A stretch of DNA of 13,261 nucleotides. Origin: DALYLB01 sp046154695. Lineage in GTDB: Bacteria; Acidobacteriota; Blastocatellia; RBC074. The stretch is taken from NCBI GenBank assembly GCA_046154695.1, contig JBJXFI010000160.1, positions 1-13,261 of the forward strand, read 5' to 3'. This document shows, in pieces, positions 7,011-13,261 of the stretch. Positions within the stretch are counted from its first letter, which is position 1. The number at the start of each line of letters is the position of its first letter. Made by a program: the position numbers and the translations under genes. The notes under the pieces were generated by a model that was given only the letters and a program-made list of their open reading frames with translations, had not been told where the DNA came from and made no database searches.

Positions 7011-7088
7011 TGCCCAGCCTGCATCGAATCATCGTCACGCGGTTGCCGCGATTCGCAGGCATCTTAACAGATCAAACTGACTGAGCAA

Positions 7089-7119
7089 ATTTCGCCCACA
7101 GGCGGCCTCGATTTCGCCC
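7089..7119. repeat. Direct repeat of ATTTCGCCC, 22 bases apart
   Basis: ATTTCGCCC occurs at 7089-7097 and again at 7111-7119, 22 bases start to start, about two helical turns, in the leader of the gene at 7149. It may be a pair of protein sites on one face of DNA, or chance. Confidence 0.35.
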
Positions 7120-7148
7120 GATTCTATTCCGAAAAGGAAGTCCGGCTT

Positions 7149-7631
7149 ATGATGCTCGCAGAAAACGCCGTTGAACTGACCATCGCCAGTCAACTCGAAT
7201 TTATCGACCTGGTCACGACCCTCACCGACAACATCACACGCATGATCGGGTTTGATGAAGATTCGGCCTACTGGGTGAATATGGCCGTCCGTGAATCGGT
7301 GGCCAATGCCGTCGAACACGGGAACAAGTATGATCCGCAGAAATCGGTCGATCTGCGGTTCACCATCGGCGTGGACGCCCTGCGCGTCTCGATCCGCGAT
7401 CATGGCGAGGGATTCGACCCGGCCTCGCTGCCGGATCCGCTCGATCCGGACAACCTGCTCAATCCGGCAGGCCGCGGCATTCTTTATATGCGGACGTTCA
7501 TGGACAGCATCGAGTATGAGCGCCACCCCGAAGGCGGCATGATCGTGAGAATGTCCAAACGCCGCGCTCCCAGACAGCCCGTTGAAGAAGGAGATCAAAA
7601 GCACGATGCAGTTGGAAATCAGAGAACGTAG
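7149..7631 (+). CDS. HATPase-domain anti-sigma regulatory factor (RsbW/SpoIIAB-like serine kinase)
   Basis: A 160-residue cytosolic protein with a GHKL ATPase fold. The N box reads AVRESVANAVEHGN (46-59) with Glu49 and Asn53, the G1 box DHGEGFDP is at 84-91 and the G2 region PAGRGI at 106-111. Proteins of this type bind and hold a sigma factor or another target and phosphorylate a STAS partner on serine (partner switching). The start ATG at 7149 has AAGGAAG about eight bases upstream; the second ATG at 7152 is equally possible. The last 9 codons overlap the STAS gene in another frame, indicating coupled synthesis. No sigma factor or PP2C phosphatase gene adjoins the pair here, so the target is unknown. 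The tail after residue 138 is charged and probably flexible. Confidence 0.9.
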   Translation: MMLAENAVELTIASQLEFIDLVTTLTDNITRMIGFDEDSAYWVNMAVRESVANAVEHGNKYDPQKSVDLRFTIGVDALRVSIRDHGEGFDPASLPDPLDPDNLLNPAGRGILYMRTFMDSIEYERHPEGGMIVRMSKRRAPRQPVEEGDQKHDAVGNQRT

Positions 7632-7950
7632 CGCGGGAGAAGTCGTCATTCTCGAGATGGCCGGCAAGATCACCATCGGAGAAGGGAGCGTCCAATTGCG
7701 CGAAGCCGTCAGCCGGCTCCGCGACGGCAATCAAAACAAGATCGTTTTGAATCTCGGCGGGGTCACCTACGTCGACAGCTCGGGCATCGGCGAATTGGTA
7801 TCGAGTTACACCACCACGAAAAATACCGGCGGCCGATTGAAGCTCCTCAACCTTCCCAAGAAGATCAAAGACCTTCTGATGATCACCAAACTCCTGACCG
7901 TCTTCGAAATTTATGAGGACGAGCAGGCCGCCCTCGAAAGCTTTCAGTAA
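7606..7950 (+). CDS. STAS-domain anti-anti-sigma factor
   Basis: A 114-residue single STAS domain protein. The phosphorylation site is intact: VTYVDSSGIGELVSSY at residues 53-68, with DSSG at 57-60 matching the SpoIIAA/RsbV site in which the first Ser after Asp is phosphorylated. In the non-phosphorylated state such proteins bind the HATPase partner and release its target. The ATG at 7606 is chosen because it gives the usual N-terminus (MQLEIRER), with AAGGAG at 7588-7593, a somewhat long 12 bases upstream; the frame is open further left to a TTG at 7582. It overlaps the kinase gene by 26 bases, reversing the antagonist-kinase order of spoIIA operons. Confidence 0.93.
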   Translation: MQLEIRERSAGEVVILEMAGKITIGEGSVQLREAVSRLRDGNQNKIVLNLGGVTYVDSSGIGELVSSYTTTKNTGGRLKLLNLPKKIKDLLMITKLLTVFEIYEDEQAALESFQ

Positions 7951-7988
7951 CCAATCGCGGAGACACAATCTTTCCTCACCTGAACATT

Positions 7989-8063
7989 CCCTCCCCGGGC
8001 AGGGGGGGGTCTTCCCGCGGCGCTCCGAAGGCGTCGCGAATGTTGCGGGAGGCGGAGGGAAGA
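7989..8063. other. Hairpin-forming spacer between convergent genes
   Basis: CCCTCCCC (7989-7996) can pair with a run of eight G (8002-8009), with one T-G pair, and TCTTCCC (8010-8016) pairs exactly with GGGAAGA (8057-8063). The spacer lies between the STAS gene and the convergent TlpA-like gene, where termination for both is expected, but neither stem has a T-run. The eight-G run is a place where assembly or sequencing errors are likely. Confidence 0.35.
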
Positions 8064-8074
8064 TCACCGGCTGT

Positions 8075-8701
8075 CTATTCCGCCTTCCCCAGCGCCTTCG
8101 CCACGGCCTGATCGAGAATCTCTTTTCCCCTGGTGGCGTTATAGCCGACCAGGCGGCGGACGAGTTGTCCCCGCGCGTCGAAGACGACCGTCTGCGGAAT
8201 GCGGTAGCCGGTCGCGTTCGGGTTGAAGAATTGATAGATCGCGTCGGGCGCGAAGACCGAGGGATATTTCATCTTCAGCTCGCGAACGAAGTCTCTGACC
8301 GCCTCGCGATCCTCGGTCGGAGACTCCAGATTCAACCCGATGACGAGCAGGCCGTCCTTTCGATGGTTTTCGGCGATTTGATTGAGATGCGGGATCTCTT
8401 GCCGGCAGGGGCCGCACCATGTCGTCCAGAAATCGAGCACCACGACCTTTCCGCTGCCGAGCAGGCTGTTGAGATCGACGCGCTTCCCGTCCAGCGTCCG
8501 AACGACGAACTTCTCGGCCTTGAACTGCGCCATCGTGGGCGGCGCGGGCGGCTTTGATTGCTGCGCCAGGCAACAGACCGCGAGCATGGCAGGAAGCGGA
8601 AGGAGCGCCGCCCCGCGCGATAGAATCCGGAGGCGTCCGCGATGCCTGCTCCCAAGGCCGTTGAACCAGGGAAAATGATGATGGATCGATCGATAAGTCA
8701 T
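8075..8701 (-). CDS. TlpA-like exported thioredoxin-fold protein
   Basis: A 208-residue protein with a hydrophobic N-terminal segment at about 31-47 (LLPLPAMLAVCCLAQQ) that looks like a signal peptide, possibly cleaved after CLA; the Cys-Cys pair lacks a proper lipobox. The thioredoxin domain follows: FWTTWCGPCRQE with the CGPC redox site at 96-99, and the cis-proline loop RIPQT at 167-171. TlpA/ResA relatives reduce disulfides outside the cytoplasm, often in cytochrome c maturation; no such genes are visible here, so the substrate is unknown. The ATG at 8701 overlaps the upstream gene's TGA as ATGA, which supports this start over the longer open frame reaching 8881 that has no signal peptide at its N-terminus. 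Confidence 0.9.
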   Translation of the reverse strand: MTYRSIHHHFPWFNGLGSRHRGRLRILSRGAALLPLPAMLAVCCLAQQSKPPAPPTMAQFKAEKFVVRTLDGKRVDLNSLLGSGKVVVLDFWTTWCGPCRQEIPHLNQIAENHRKDGLLVIGLNLESPTEDREAVRDFVRELKMKYPSVFAPDAIYQFFNPNATGYRIPQTVVFDARGQLVRRLVGYNATRGKEILDQAVAKALGKAE

Positions 8702-9246
8702 CGCCGCTTCGCCTTTCGCTGTTTGGTGTTCTGATTGAACTGGGGCATCGCGGGGCCCGCCCCCCGGGCAGTGATCTCGTCCCGTTCCATCGAGATCAGC
8801 TTCGATTCCACCCGGCTCCGCAGCCGCGGGCCGGCCCCCTCCGCGGTCAGGTGCTCCGCGAGCATCAGCATGCGATGCCATCCCGACTCCAGATCGTCGG
8901 CCAGCCGCGAGATCCGGGTGATGTCATACGGCACCGCGACCTCCGCCACACCGAGCCTGGCAAAGACGCTCAGATATCGCGCCGTCGCCAGGTCCGGGCA
9001 TGACAACCGCCGCTTGCCGATCTTCAATTCAATGCCGAGCAGCGTGTGCATGATCTCGACCGCCGCGCGCCGGGGCGGCGGATTGAGCGTAAAACTTCGC
9101 GTCCGCGTCGTCCGCACCCGGTCGCGATAGATGGCCGAGATCGCCGCCTCCCCCATCCGATCCATTATCTCCGCGACGACCTCCGCGGCACGGAGTGGGC
9201 GCCCTTTGGCCCAATTAGCCCCATTAGTATGTATGGTTCCGGTCAT
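8698..9246 (-). CDS. Conserved-looking hypothetical protein, co-translated with the TlpA-like gene
   Basis: A 182-residue protein I do not recognise. It looks mainly helical, with a Pro-rich break (LNPPPRRAA) near residue 54 and a middle segment with many Leu, Ile and Val (about 62-108); the C-terminus is strongly basic and Gln/Asn-containing (last 13 residues). There is no signal peptide or membrane helix, and no catalytic motif that I can name. The frame is well used, with GC-rich third positions, and ends in an ATGA overlap with the TlpA-like gene, good evidence that it is translated. The ATG at 9246 has no ribosome binding site; ATG codons 27 and 30 codons later are alternatives, the first with GGAG close upstream. 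Confidence 0.7.
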   Translation of the reverse strand: MTGTIHTNGANWAKGRPLRAAEVVAEIMDRMGEAAISAIYRDRVRTTRTRSFTLNPPPRRAAVEIMHTLLGIELKIGKRRLSCPDLATARYLSVFARLGVAEVAVPYDITRISRLADDLESGWHRMLMLAEHLTAEGAGPRLRSRVESKLISMERDEITARGAGPAMPQFNQNTKQRKAKRR

Positions 9247-9280
9247 AAGAGGCCGTGCGTGGAGAGAGGCCGATAGCCAC

Positions 9281-9315
9281 AGAAAAGCCCGGCCGCTGGT
9301 TGAGAGCGGCCGGGC
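9281..9315 (-). terminator. Intrinsic terminator of the TonB-dependent receptor gene
   Basis: GCCCGGCCGCT (9287-9297) and AGCGGCCGGGC (9305-9315) are perfect 11-bp complements around a 7-base loop. On the minus strand the stem is followed by TTTTCT (9286-9281), 29 bases past the receptor stop. This separates the receptor transcript from the two-gene operon that begins at 9246. Confidence 0.85.
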
Positions 9316-9344
9316 ATCGTAAGGAGTAAAAGATCCCCGAGCGA

Positions 9345-12300
9345 TCAGAAGGTGATTCGCGCACCCAACTGCAGCGCCCGCGGACCGCCGGTGCCGAACA
9401 CCTGCGACGCGCGCTGCGTCGGCTGCCCGAAGGCCGCCCCGGAATTCAAATTGAAGTTATACCCGGTCAGATTGGCGATGTTGAAGATATTGAAGACCTC
9501 CCCAAAGATCGCCAGCGAGTAATTATCCTTCCAGGTGAACTTCTTCGTCAGGCGAATATCCTGCGAGATGAAGTTGTCTCCCAACTCATAACTGGCCGGC
9601 AGCGCCAGGAAGGGAATGTTCTGCCCAAACGCGTCCCTCTTGAAGTCGGCCGCCGCCACGGGCGCCCCGTTGGGATAGAACCGGGTATTCCAATTCTGGA
9701 CCGCCGTCGACACATCGCTCTTGCCGCACCTCCGGTTGACGCAGTTGAAGCCCTTCGCCATCGGCAGCCATTCGGTCCGGGTGCCGTCCCCATCGAGATC
9801 GATACCGCTGATGCTCGGATTGAGGGCGCCCCTCGACGACATCGACGAGATCAGCCCGAGTTGGAAGCCCCACGGCAGTTCGGCCAGCCCCGAGATATTG
9901 AGGATGTGGCGCGCGCCCTGCGGCCCCCAGTTCTGGAAGTAGTTGTCCAGGCTCCCAACCCCGTTGATGCCATTCTGAGCCGTCAACGCATAGGACGCCG
10001 TGAAGAGATACCGATTGCTGAACCGCTTGTCGAGTTTGAGCAGCATCGCGTTATAGACGCCGCGTCCGCCCGGCACCCAGAACGAAATGCCGCCGGTCGA
10101 GCACTGCGCGTTCGGGTCGTTGCGCTGCGCCGCGTTGGCGCAGATCGGAATGACCGGCGACTGCACGCCGCCGATGCGGCGCTGGAAGCGGTTGAGATCC
10201 AGCTCGCCCAGCAGCGTGTTGAGGAAGACGCGCCGAACGTAATCAACCGTCAGAACCATGTCGTGCCCCAGATCGCGCTGGATTCCGATGTTCATCTGGT
10301 AGCTGTGCTGCACCGGATAGTCCTTGGGATAGAGCTGGGCGCCCGACTTGTTGAGCTGGATATTCCGGACCGACAGGTCGTTGCTCAGCGTCCCGAACGT
10401 CTGATTGATCGCCCCGATCTGGGCGTTATAGATCTGCTGGAACTGCCCGAGCGTCAGCGTGGTCAGGCTCTGTGGAATCGGCGAGCCCGGGCCCACCGGC
10501 CGGCCGCCGGCGCCGAAGTCGATGATCGTCATCCCCGCGGGCAGAACGAACCCGGTCGACGGGAACTGAATGCGCCCGTTGCCCCGCGGCCCGATGAAGG
10601 CGCGCTCCTGCAGACGGCGCCACAACAGCTCGGTGTCCCAATAGAGCCCGGCTCCCGCGCGAACGACCGTCTTGTTGCTCTTGCCCGGGCTCCAGGCGAT
10701 CCCCAGCGAGGGCGAGAAGTTGTTGTAGTTGTTGTTCGTCGGCGACAGATCGCTGCCGTAGAGCGGCGCAAGGTACCTCGGCTTGTCGAGGTCGCGGTTG
10801 ACCAGGGTGCTCTCGAAGTTCCACGCGATCCCGTAATTGAGCGTGAAGTTCGGCTTGACCTTCCAGGTGTCCTGCCCGAAGAAACGCATGCGATTGTTCT
10901 GCTTCGCCTTGTCGACGTTGTAAGGCGGCGGCTGGCTCGGATCGCCCACGCCGACAACGGAGCCGGCGAACGGAAGATTGAGCAGATCCGCGTTGGTTCG
11001 GATCACCGTCGGCAAATTCGGGAAGAACTGCGAAACCACGGCCGCGGGAAGCAGGCTTCGAACCAGTTCCGGCGAGAAGAGGCTTGCGCATCCCGGATCG
11101 CAATAGCCCCAGAAACCCGTGCCGGGCGCATGCTCAAGCTCAGTCCCGAACCGCAGCCGGTGCGACCCCTTCTGCCAGGTCACGTTATCGAGAAAGGTGA
11201 ACCGGCGCAGGTTTCGTCCCTGTGTCGCGTTCGAGGTGTTGCCGACCGCGAAGTTGCTCGACCCCTGCAGGTTGATCTGCGACAGCCCCAGCCCGATGCA
11301 GTTTGGGCACACGGTCGAATCAGCGAACAGATTCCGGTTCCGCCAGTACGTGAAGTTGACGCGGAAGTCGTTCGTCAGCGTCGGCCGCAGCACCGACGTC
11401 AGGCCGATGACGCCCTGATCGGAATAGTTGGTGTTCTGCAGCCAGTTCGACGGAAGCGTCGCGCCGCCGCTCGGCCCGAAGCCCTTGTTCCCGTCGTGCG
11501 AATACCGCACAAAGGCGTTGTGCTTGTCGGAGATCTTCAGATCCGCGCGCACGCTGAAAAGATGGCCCTTGTAGGGGCTCGCGAAGTTCCCCGCAAGGCC
11601 GCGAATCGACGGCAGATCGGGCTGGACGGTGAAGATCTGGGTCTGATTGGTGTATTCGTAGTTGGTGAAGAAGAAGAGGCGGTTCTTGACCACCGGCCCG
11701 CCCGCCCAGACGCCCGGATTGCGGCGCGCAAAGAAGGGATCGGGGCTCAGCGGGTTTCGCACCAGCCCCGGATACGCGGCCATGTTGTTATCGCGGAAAA
11801 AGAAGTAGCCCGAACCGTGAAACTCATTCCCTCCCGTACGCGTGACGATGTTGACCGCGCCGACCGAGGTGATCCCGGTCGAGAGATCGAAGTTGTTCGA
11901 GGAGAGCTGAAACTCCTGCACGACCTCCTGGGAGAAATTCATCCCGGTCTGTCCCTCGATCGAGTTGCGGACGTTGCCGCCATCCACGGTGATCGCCGTC
12001 TTGTTCGAATCGCCGCCGAGAACCGAAACCGAAAAGAGCGAATTGTACTGGGACGTGGTTCCGGGCGACGCCGTCACGCCCGGTTCCAGAAACGCGAGCT
12101 GCAGGAAGCTGCGCCCGTTCAGCGGCAGTTCCTGAATCTTCTGGCGCGTGATCACGCCGTCCACCGAATGGGACTCGTAATTGATCTGCGCGGTGGCCGC
12201 CTCGACGGTCACGATTTCACTTGCCTGCCCGACTTCCAGCCGGGCCTCGATCGTCAGCGTGGCCCCCGTCGCGACGGTCGCTTCCTGCACGTGCGTGCGG

Positions 12301-12626
12301 AATCCCTTCGCCGCCACCGTCATTTCATACAGTCCGGCGGGAAGCGCCGCCGCCACAAACTGGCCTTCCTCCGACGAGCTCAGCTTGCGCTCGGCGCCGG
12401 TCACCTTGTTCCTGATGATCACCGACGCGTTCGGAACCACCGCCCCGGATGGATCAACCACGCTGCCCGTAATCGTACCCACGGGAACCTGCGCCCGCAG
12501 CGCTGGCGCCAACAGCGCCACCAGCAGAACACAGAATAGAGACCAGAAAAAAACCGTCTTCAACTCCCGCTGCCATCCCGGCGTGGGAAGTGGGCAAACG
12601 AGATTGTACCTGGCGAGATGATGCAT
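9345..12626 (-). CDS. Oar-like TonB-dependent outer-membrane receptor with carboxypeptidase-regulatory domain
   Basis: A 1,093-residue outer-membrane protein. A signal peptide with hydrophobic core at about 25-41 ends in ALRA-QV (cleavage after residue 45). A carboxypeptidase-regulatory-like Ig fold follows at about 48-130 (GTITGSVVDPSGAVVPNASV), then a plug-like region (LPLNGRSFLQLAFLEPG; SVGAVNIVTRTGGNEFHGS) and a long beta-barrel ending in ARITF with a terminal Phe, the usual BAM signal. This is the family abundant in Acidobacteriota, thought to import large substrates such as saccharides or peptides; the substrate is not deducible. Four close Cys pairs (CDPGC, CPNC, a C-x12-C, CVNRRC) and a DLDGDGT calcium-like motif lie in probable extracellular loops. 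The ATG at 12626 has an excellent GAAGGAG site and begins just before the signal peptide; extending to 12719 would read through low-complexity sequence. The gene is monocistronic. Confidence 0.95.
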   Translation of the reverse strand: MHHLARYNLVCPLPTPGWQRELKTVFFWSLFCVLLVALLAPALRAQVPVGTITGSVVDPSGAVVPNASVIIRNKVTGAERKLSSSEEGQFVAAALPAGLYEMTVAAKGFRTHVQEATVATGATLTIEARLEVGQASEIVTVEAATAQINYESHSVDGVITRQKIQELPLNGRSFLQLAFLEPGVTASPGTTSQYNSLFSVSVLGGDSNKTAITVDGGNVRNSIEGQTGMNFSQEVVQEFQLSSNNFDLSTGITSVGAVNIVTRTGGNEFHGSGYFFFRDNNMAAYPGLVRNPLSPDPFFARRNPGVWAGGPVVKNRLFFFTNYEYTNQTQIFTVQPDLPSIRGLAGNFASPYKGHLFSVRADLKISDKHNAFVRYSHDGNKGFGPSGGATLPSNWLQNTNYSDQGVIGLTSVLRPTLTNDFRVNFTYWRNRNLFADSTVCPNCIGLGLSQINLQGSSNFAVGNTSNATQGRNLRRFTFLDNVTWQKGSHRLRFGTELEHAPGTGFWGYCDPGCASLFSPELVRSLLPAAVVSQFFPNLPTVIRTNADLLNLPFAGSVVGVGDPSQPPPYNVDKAKQNNRMRFFGQDTWKVKPNFTLNYGIAWNFESTLVNRDLDKPRYLAPLYGSDLSPTNNNYNNFSPSLGIAWSPGKSNKTVVRAGAGLYWDTELLWRRLQERAFIGPRGNGRIQFPSTGFVLPAGMTIIDFGAGGRPVGPGSPIPQSLTTLTLGQFQQIYNAQIGAINQTFGTLSNDLSVRNIQLNKSGAQLYPKDYPVQHSYQMNIGIQRDLGHDMVLTVDYVRRVFLNTLLGELDLNRFQRRIGGVQSPVIPICANAAQRNDPNAQCSTGGISFWVPGGRGVYNAMLLKLDKRFSNRYLFTASYALTAQNGINGVGSLDNYFQNWGPQGARHILNISGLAELPWGFQLGLISSMSSRGALNPSISGIDLDGDGTRTEWLPMAKGFNCVNRRCGKSDVSTAVQNWNTRFYPNGAPVAAADFKRDAFGQNIPFLALPASYELGDNFISQDIRLTKKFTWKDNYSLAIFGEVFNIFNIANLTGYNFNLNSGAAFGQPTQRASQVFGTGGPRALQLGARITF

Positions 12627-12633
12627 GTTTCTT

Positions 12634-12640
12634 CTCCTTC
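12634..12640 (-). promoter_or_regulatory. Ribosome binding site deciding the receptor start
   Basis: On the minus strand GAAGGAG stands seven bases before the ATG at 12626. It fixes the start and excludes the 31-codon upstream extension. Confidence 0.75.
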
Positions 12641-12676
12641 GTAGTGGAACTTCGTATGGAGCGATCCAGTGGAGCC

Positions 12677-12760
12677 TTTCATCACTTTCATCATATGATG
12701 CCCCCATCTCATCTTCCATTGTTCATCGGTCATCTTTCATTCTTCATCCATTCTTCATCG
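12677..12760. repeat. Imperfect TTCATC/TTCATT repeat tract, including an exact tandem 11-mer
   Basis: The tract is built of TTCATC, TTCATT and CATC units; on the receptor strand it reads as GATGAA/GAATGA repeats. CATTCTTCATC is duplicated exactly in tandem at 12738-12748 and 12749-12759. A related inverted copy (CAATGACAAATGAGAGATG) lies at 12786-12804. Purine-rich on the minus strand, it sits 50-135 nt upstream of the receptor start. Confidence 0.65.
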
Positions 12761-12984
12761 ATTGGCCGCGCGCAAGGCGCTCCGGCAATGACAAATGAGA
12801 GATGCCCGTTTGAAAATGCTCAATGACCTGGGTGCGTGCCTTCCGGGGGCCTCCCCTGGATCGTCGCTTCCATGAAAACTCTCTGAACTTCCAGCCAGCC
12901 CTTATTAAGCCCGAGAAAAAACCTTCTCCGTATTCCTATTTTCTTACTTATTCGTTGTTCGATCGATTTTGATTTTGTGGTTAG

Positions 12985-13009
12985 AAAAAGCCGACCGGAG
13001 CGGATCGGC
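12985..13009 (-). terminator. Terminator-like hairpin with T5CT tail upstream of the receptor
   Basis: On the minus strand GCCGA pairs with TCGGC and CCG with CGG around a CTC loop (12990-13009), followed by TTTTTCT (12989-12983). It may end a transcript coming from beyond the right edge. It could also form the 5' end of the receptor transcript, since the promoter at 13016-13043 would start within a base or two of the stem. Confidence 0.6.
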
Positions 13010-13015
13010 GCAGGC

Positions 13016-13043
13016 ATTATAGCCCAGCAGCGAGTGGGAGCAA
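13016..13043 (-). promoter_or_regulatory. Candidate sigma-70-type promoter for the receptor gene
   Basis: A perfect TATAAT lies at 13021-13016 on the minus strand, with TTGCTC (13043-13038) 16 bases upstream, matching three of six -35 positions. Predicted transcription starts near 13009, giving a leader of about 380 nt before the receptor ATG. Confidence 0.5.
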
Positions 13044-13127
13044 GCGATTCTTCCGCAAGGGGAGACAATAATTTCAGCGGGGAAAATGCGGATTGTCCCG
13101 AACACGCCGTCGTATTCCCCACTGGAA

Positions 13128-13154
13128 CGGGCGCCGTCGCGAACCGGGCGCCCG
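13128..13154. other. 8-bp GC-rich perfect hairpin
   Basis: CGGGCGCC (13128-13135) and GGCGCCCG (13147-13154) are exact complements around an 11-base loop. There is no T-run on either side. It lies upstream of the receptor promoter and its role is unknown. Confidence 0.4.
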
Positions 13155-13205
13155 GCCGATCCGGGATCCCCGCCCGATGCGCGTAAAACGGGTGTGATTA
13201 AAAGT

Positions 13206-13255
13206 GGGACACAATTTCGCAATATTGATGGACAATCGGCGCATTGTTGTGTTCC
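13206..13255. promoter_or_regulatory. Nested inverted repeats at the window edge
   Basis: GGGACACAA (13206-13214) and TTGTGTTCC (13247-13255) are complementary with one mismatch, enclosing the 8-base palindrome CAATATTG (13220-13227). The arrangement resembles an operator region for a gene beyond the right edge; nothing more can be said from this window. Confidence 0.3.
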
Positions 13256-13261
13256 GAAGGA

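Larger units (their letters stand above)
6673..7148. other. Divergent intergenic region between aroA and the anti-sigma pair
   Basis: About 475 bases with no convincing coding sequence. It contains the long palindrome at 6692-6776 next to aroA, a candidate promoter/operator at 6980-7010 facing right, a leader hairpin around 7025-7054 and a 9-base direct repeat at 7089-7097 and 7111-7119. No clear aroA promoter was found; it should lie on the minus strand right of 6776. Confidence 0.6.
12627..13261. other. 635-base region upstream of the receptor, no protein gene
   Basis: No open frame is convincing. It contains a low-complexity repeat at 12677-12760 with a 12-base palindrome CATCATATGATG at 12689-12700, a terminator-like hairpin at 12985-13009, a minus-strand promoter at 13016-13043, an 8-bp hairpin at 13128-13154 and nested palindromes at 13206-13255. 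Read on the minus strand it would give the receptor a leader of about 380 nt. I looked for cobalamin and TPP riboswitch signatures and saw none. Confidence 0.6.

Noticed and set aside
9861..12539. 892-codon open frame on the + strand opposite the receptor gene
   Set aside because: Antisense shadow of the receptor with Arg/His/Asp-rich composition, no domain and no signal peptide.
12627..13010. Riboswitch in the receptor leader
   Set aside because: TonB-dependent receptors are often under cobalamin riboswitches, but no B12-box-like or TPP-like conserved segments were found on the minus strand.
13204..13221. Sigma-54 promoter at the right edge (GG-N10-GC spacing)
   Set aside because: Spacing fits, but most other consensus positions do not, and no gene start is visible to the right.

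Overview
The window reads as a chromosomal segment of a GC-rich Gram-negative bacterium, most likely an acidobacterium of the Solibacter/Bryobacter type. The main clue is the roughly 1,090-residue Oar-like TonB-dependent receptor with an N-terminal carboxypeptidase-regulatory domain, a family greatly expanded in Acidobacteriota. The dispersed-looking palindromes and a GNAT/acyl-CoA-synthetase fusion fit too. This placement is an inference from gene content; there is no rRNA gene to confirm it.

Layout from left to right. (1) 1-900: the end of an unidentified upstream region with a hairpin/T-run, then a LOG-family (TIGR00730) phosphoribohydrolase-like gene on the + strand. (2) 921-3844, - strand: a two-gene operon with an ATGA overlap, encoding a DCC-family (DUF393) thiol-redox protein followed by a large protein-acetyltransferase fusion (GNAT plus NDP-forming acyl-CoA synthetase). 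The fusion appears to have lost one lobe of its ATP-grasp domain. (3) 3845-4846: about 1 kb with no convincing protein gene. It holds a run of four consecutive hairpins on the + strand ending in a clear intrinsic terminator, best read as an unrecognised small RNA, plus two further inverted repeats. (4) 4847-6672, - strand: aroA (class II-like EPSP synthase) overlapping or nearly overlapping aroK (shikimate kinase), a chorismate-pathway operon. (5) 6673-7148: divergent intergenic region with an approximately 85-nt palindrome beside aroA and a promoter/operator-like site facing right. (6) 7149-7950, + strand: a HATPase anti-sigma-type kinase overlapping a STAS anti-anti-sigma factor, a partner-switching pair with no sigma factor beside it. 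(7) 8075-9246, - strand: an unrecognised 182-residue protein and a TlpA-like exported thioredoxin, joined by an ATGA overlap. (8) 9345-12626, - strand: the TonB-dependent receptor, closed by an intrinsic terminator. (9) 12627-13261: a long upstream region for the receptor with a TATAAT promoter, a terminator-like hairpin right at the predicted transcript start, an ATGAA-type low-complexity repeat, and palindromes at the window edge.

Most genes are ordinary housekeeping or envelope functions. The parts most worth attention are the structured RNA candidate at about 4046-4203, in which two neighbouring hairpins carry the same 16-nt internal motif on unrelated stems; the in-frame loss within the ATP-grasp part of the acetyltransferase fusion; and the receptor leader. 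All identifications are from reading the sequence and remembered family motifs; no searches were run.
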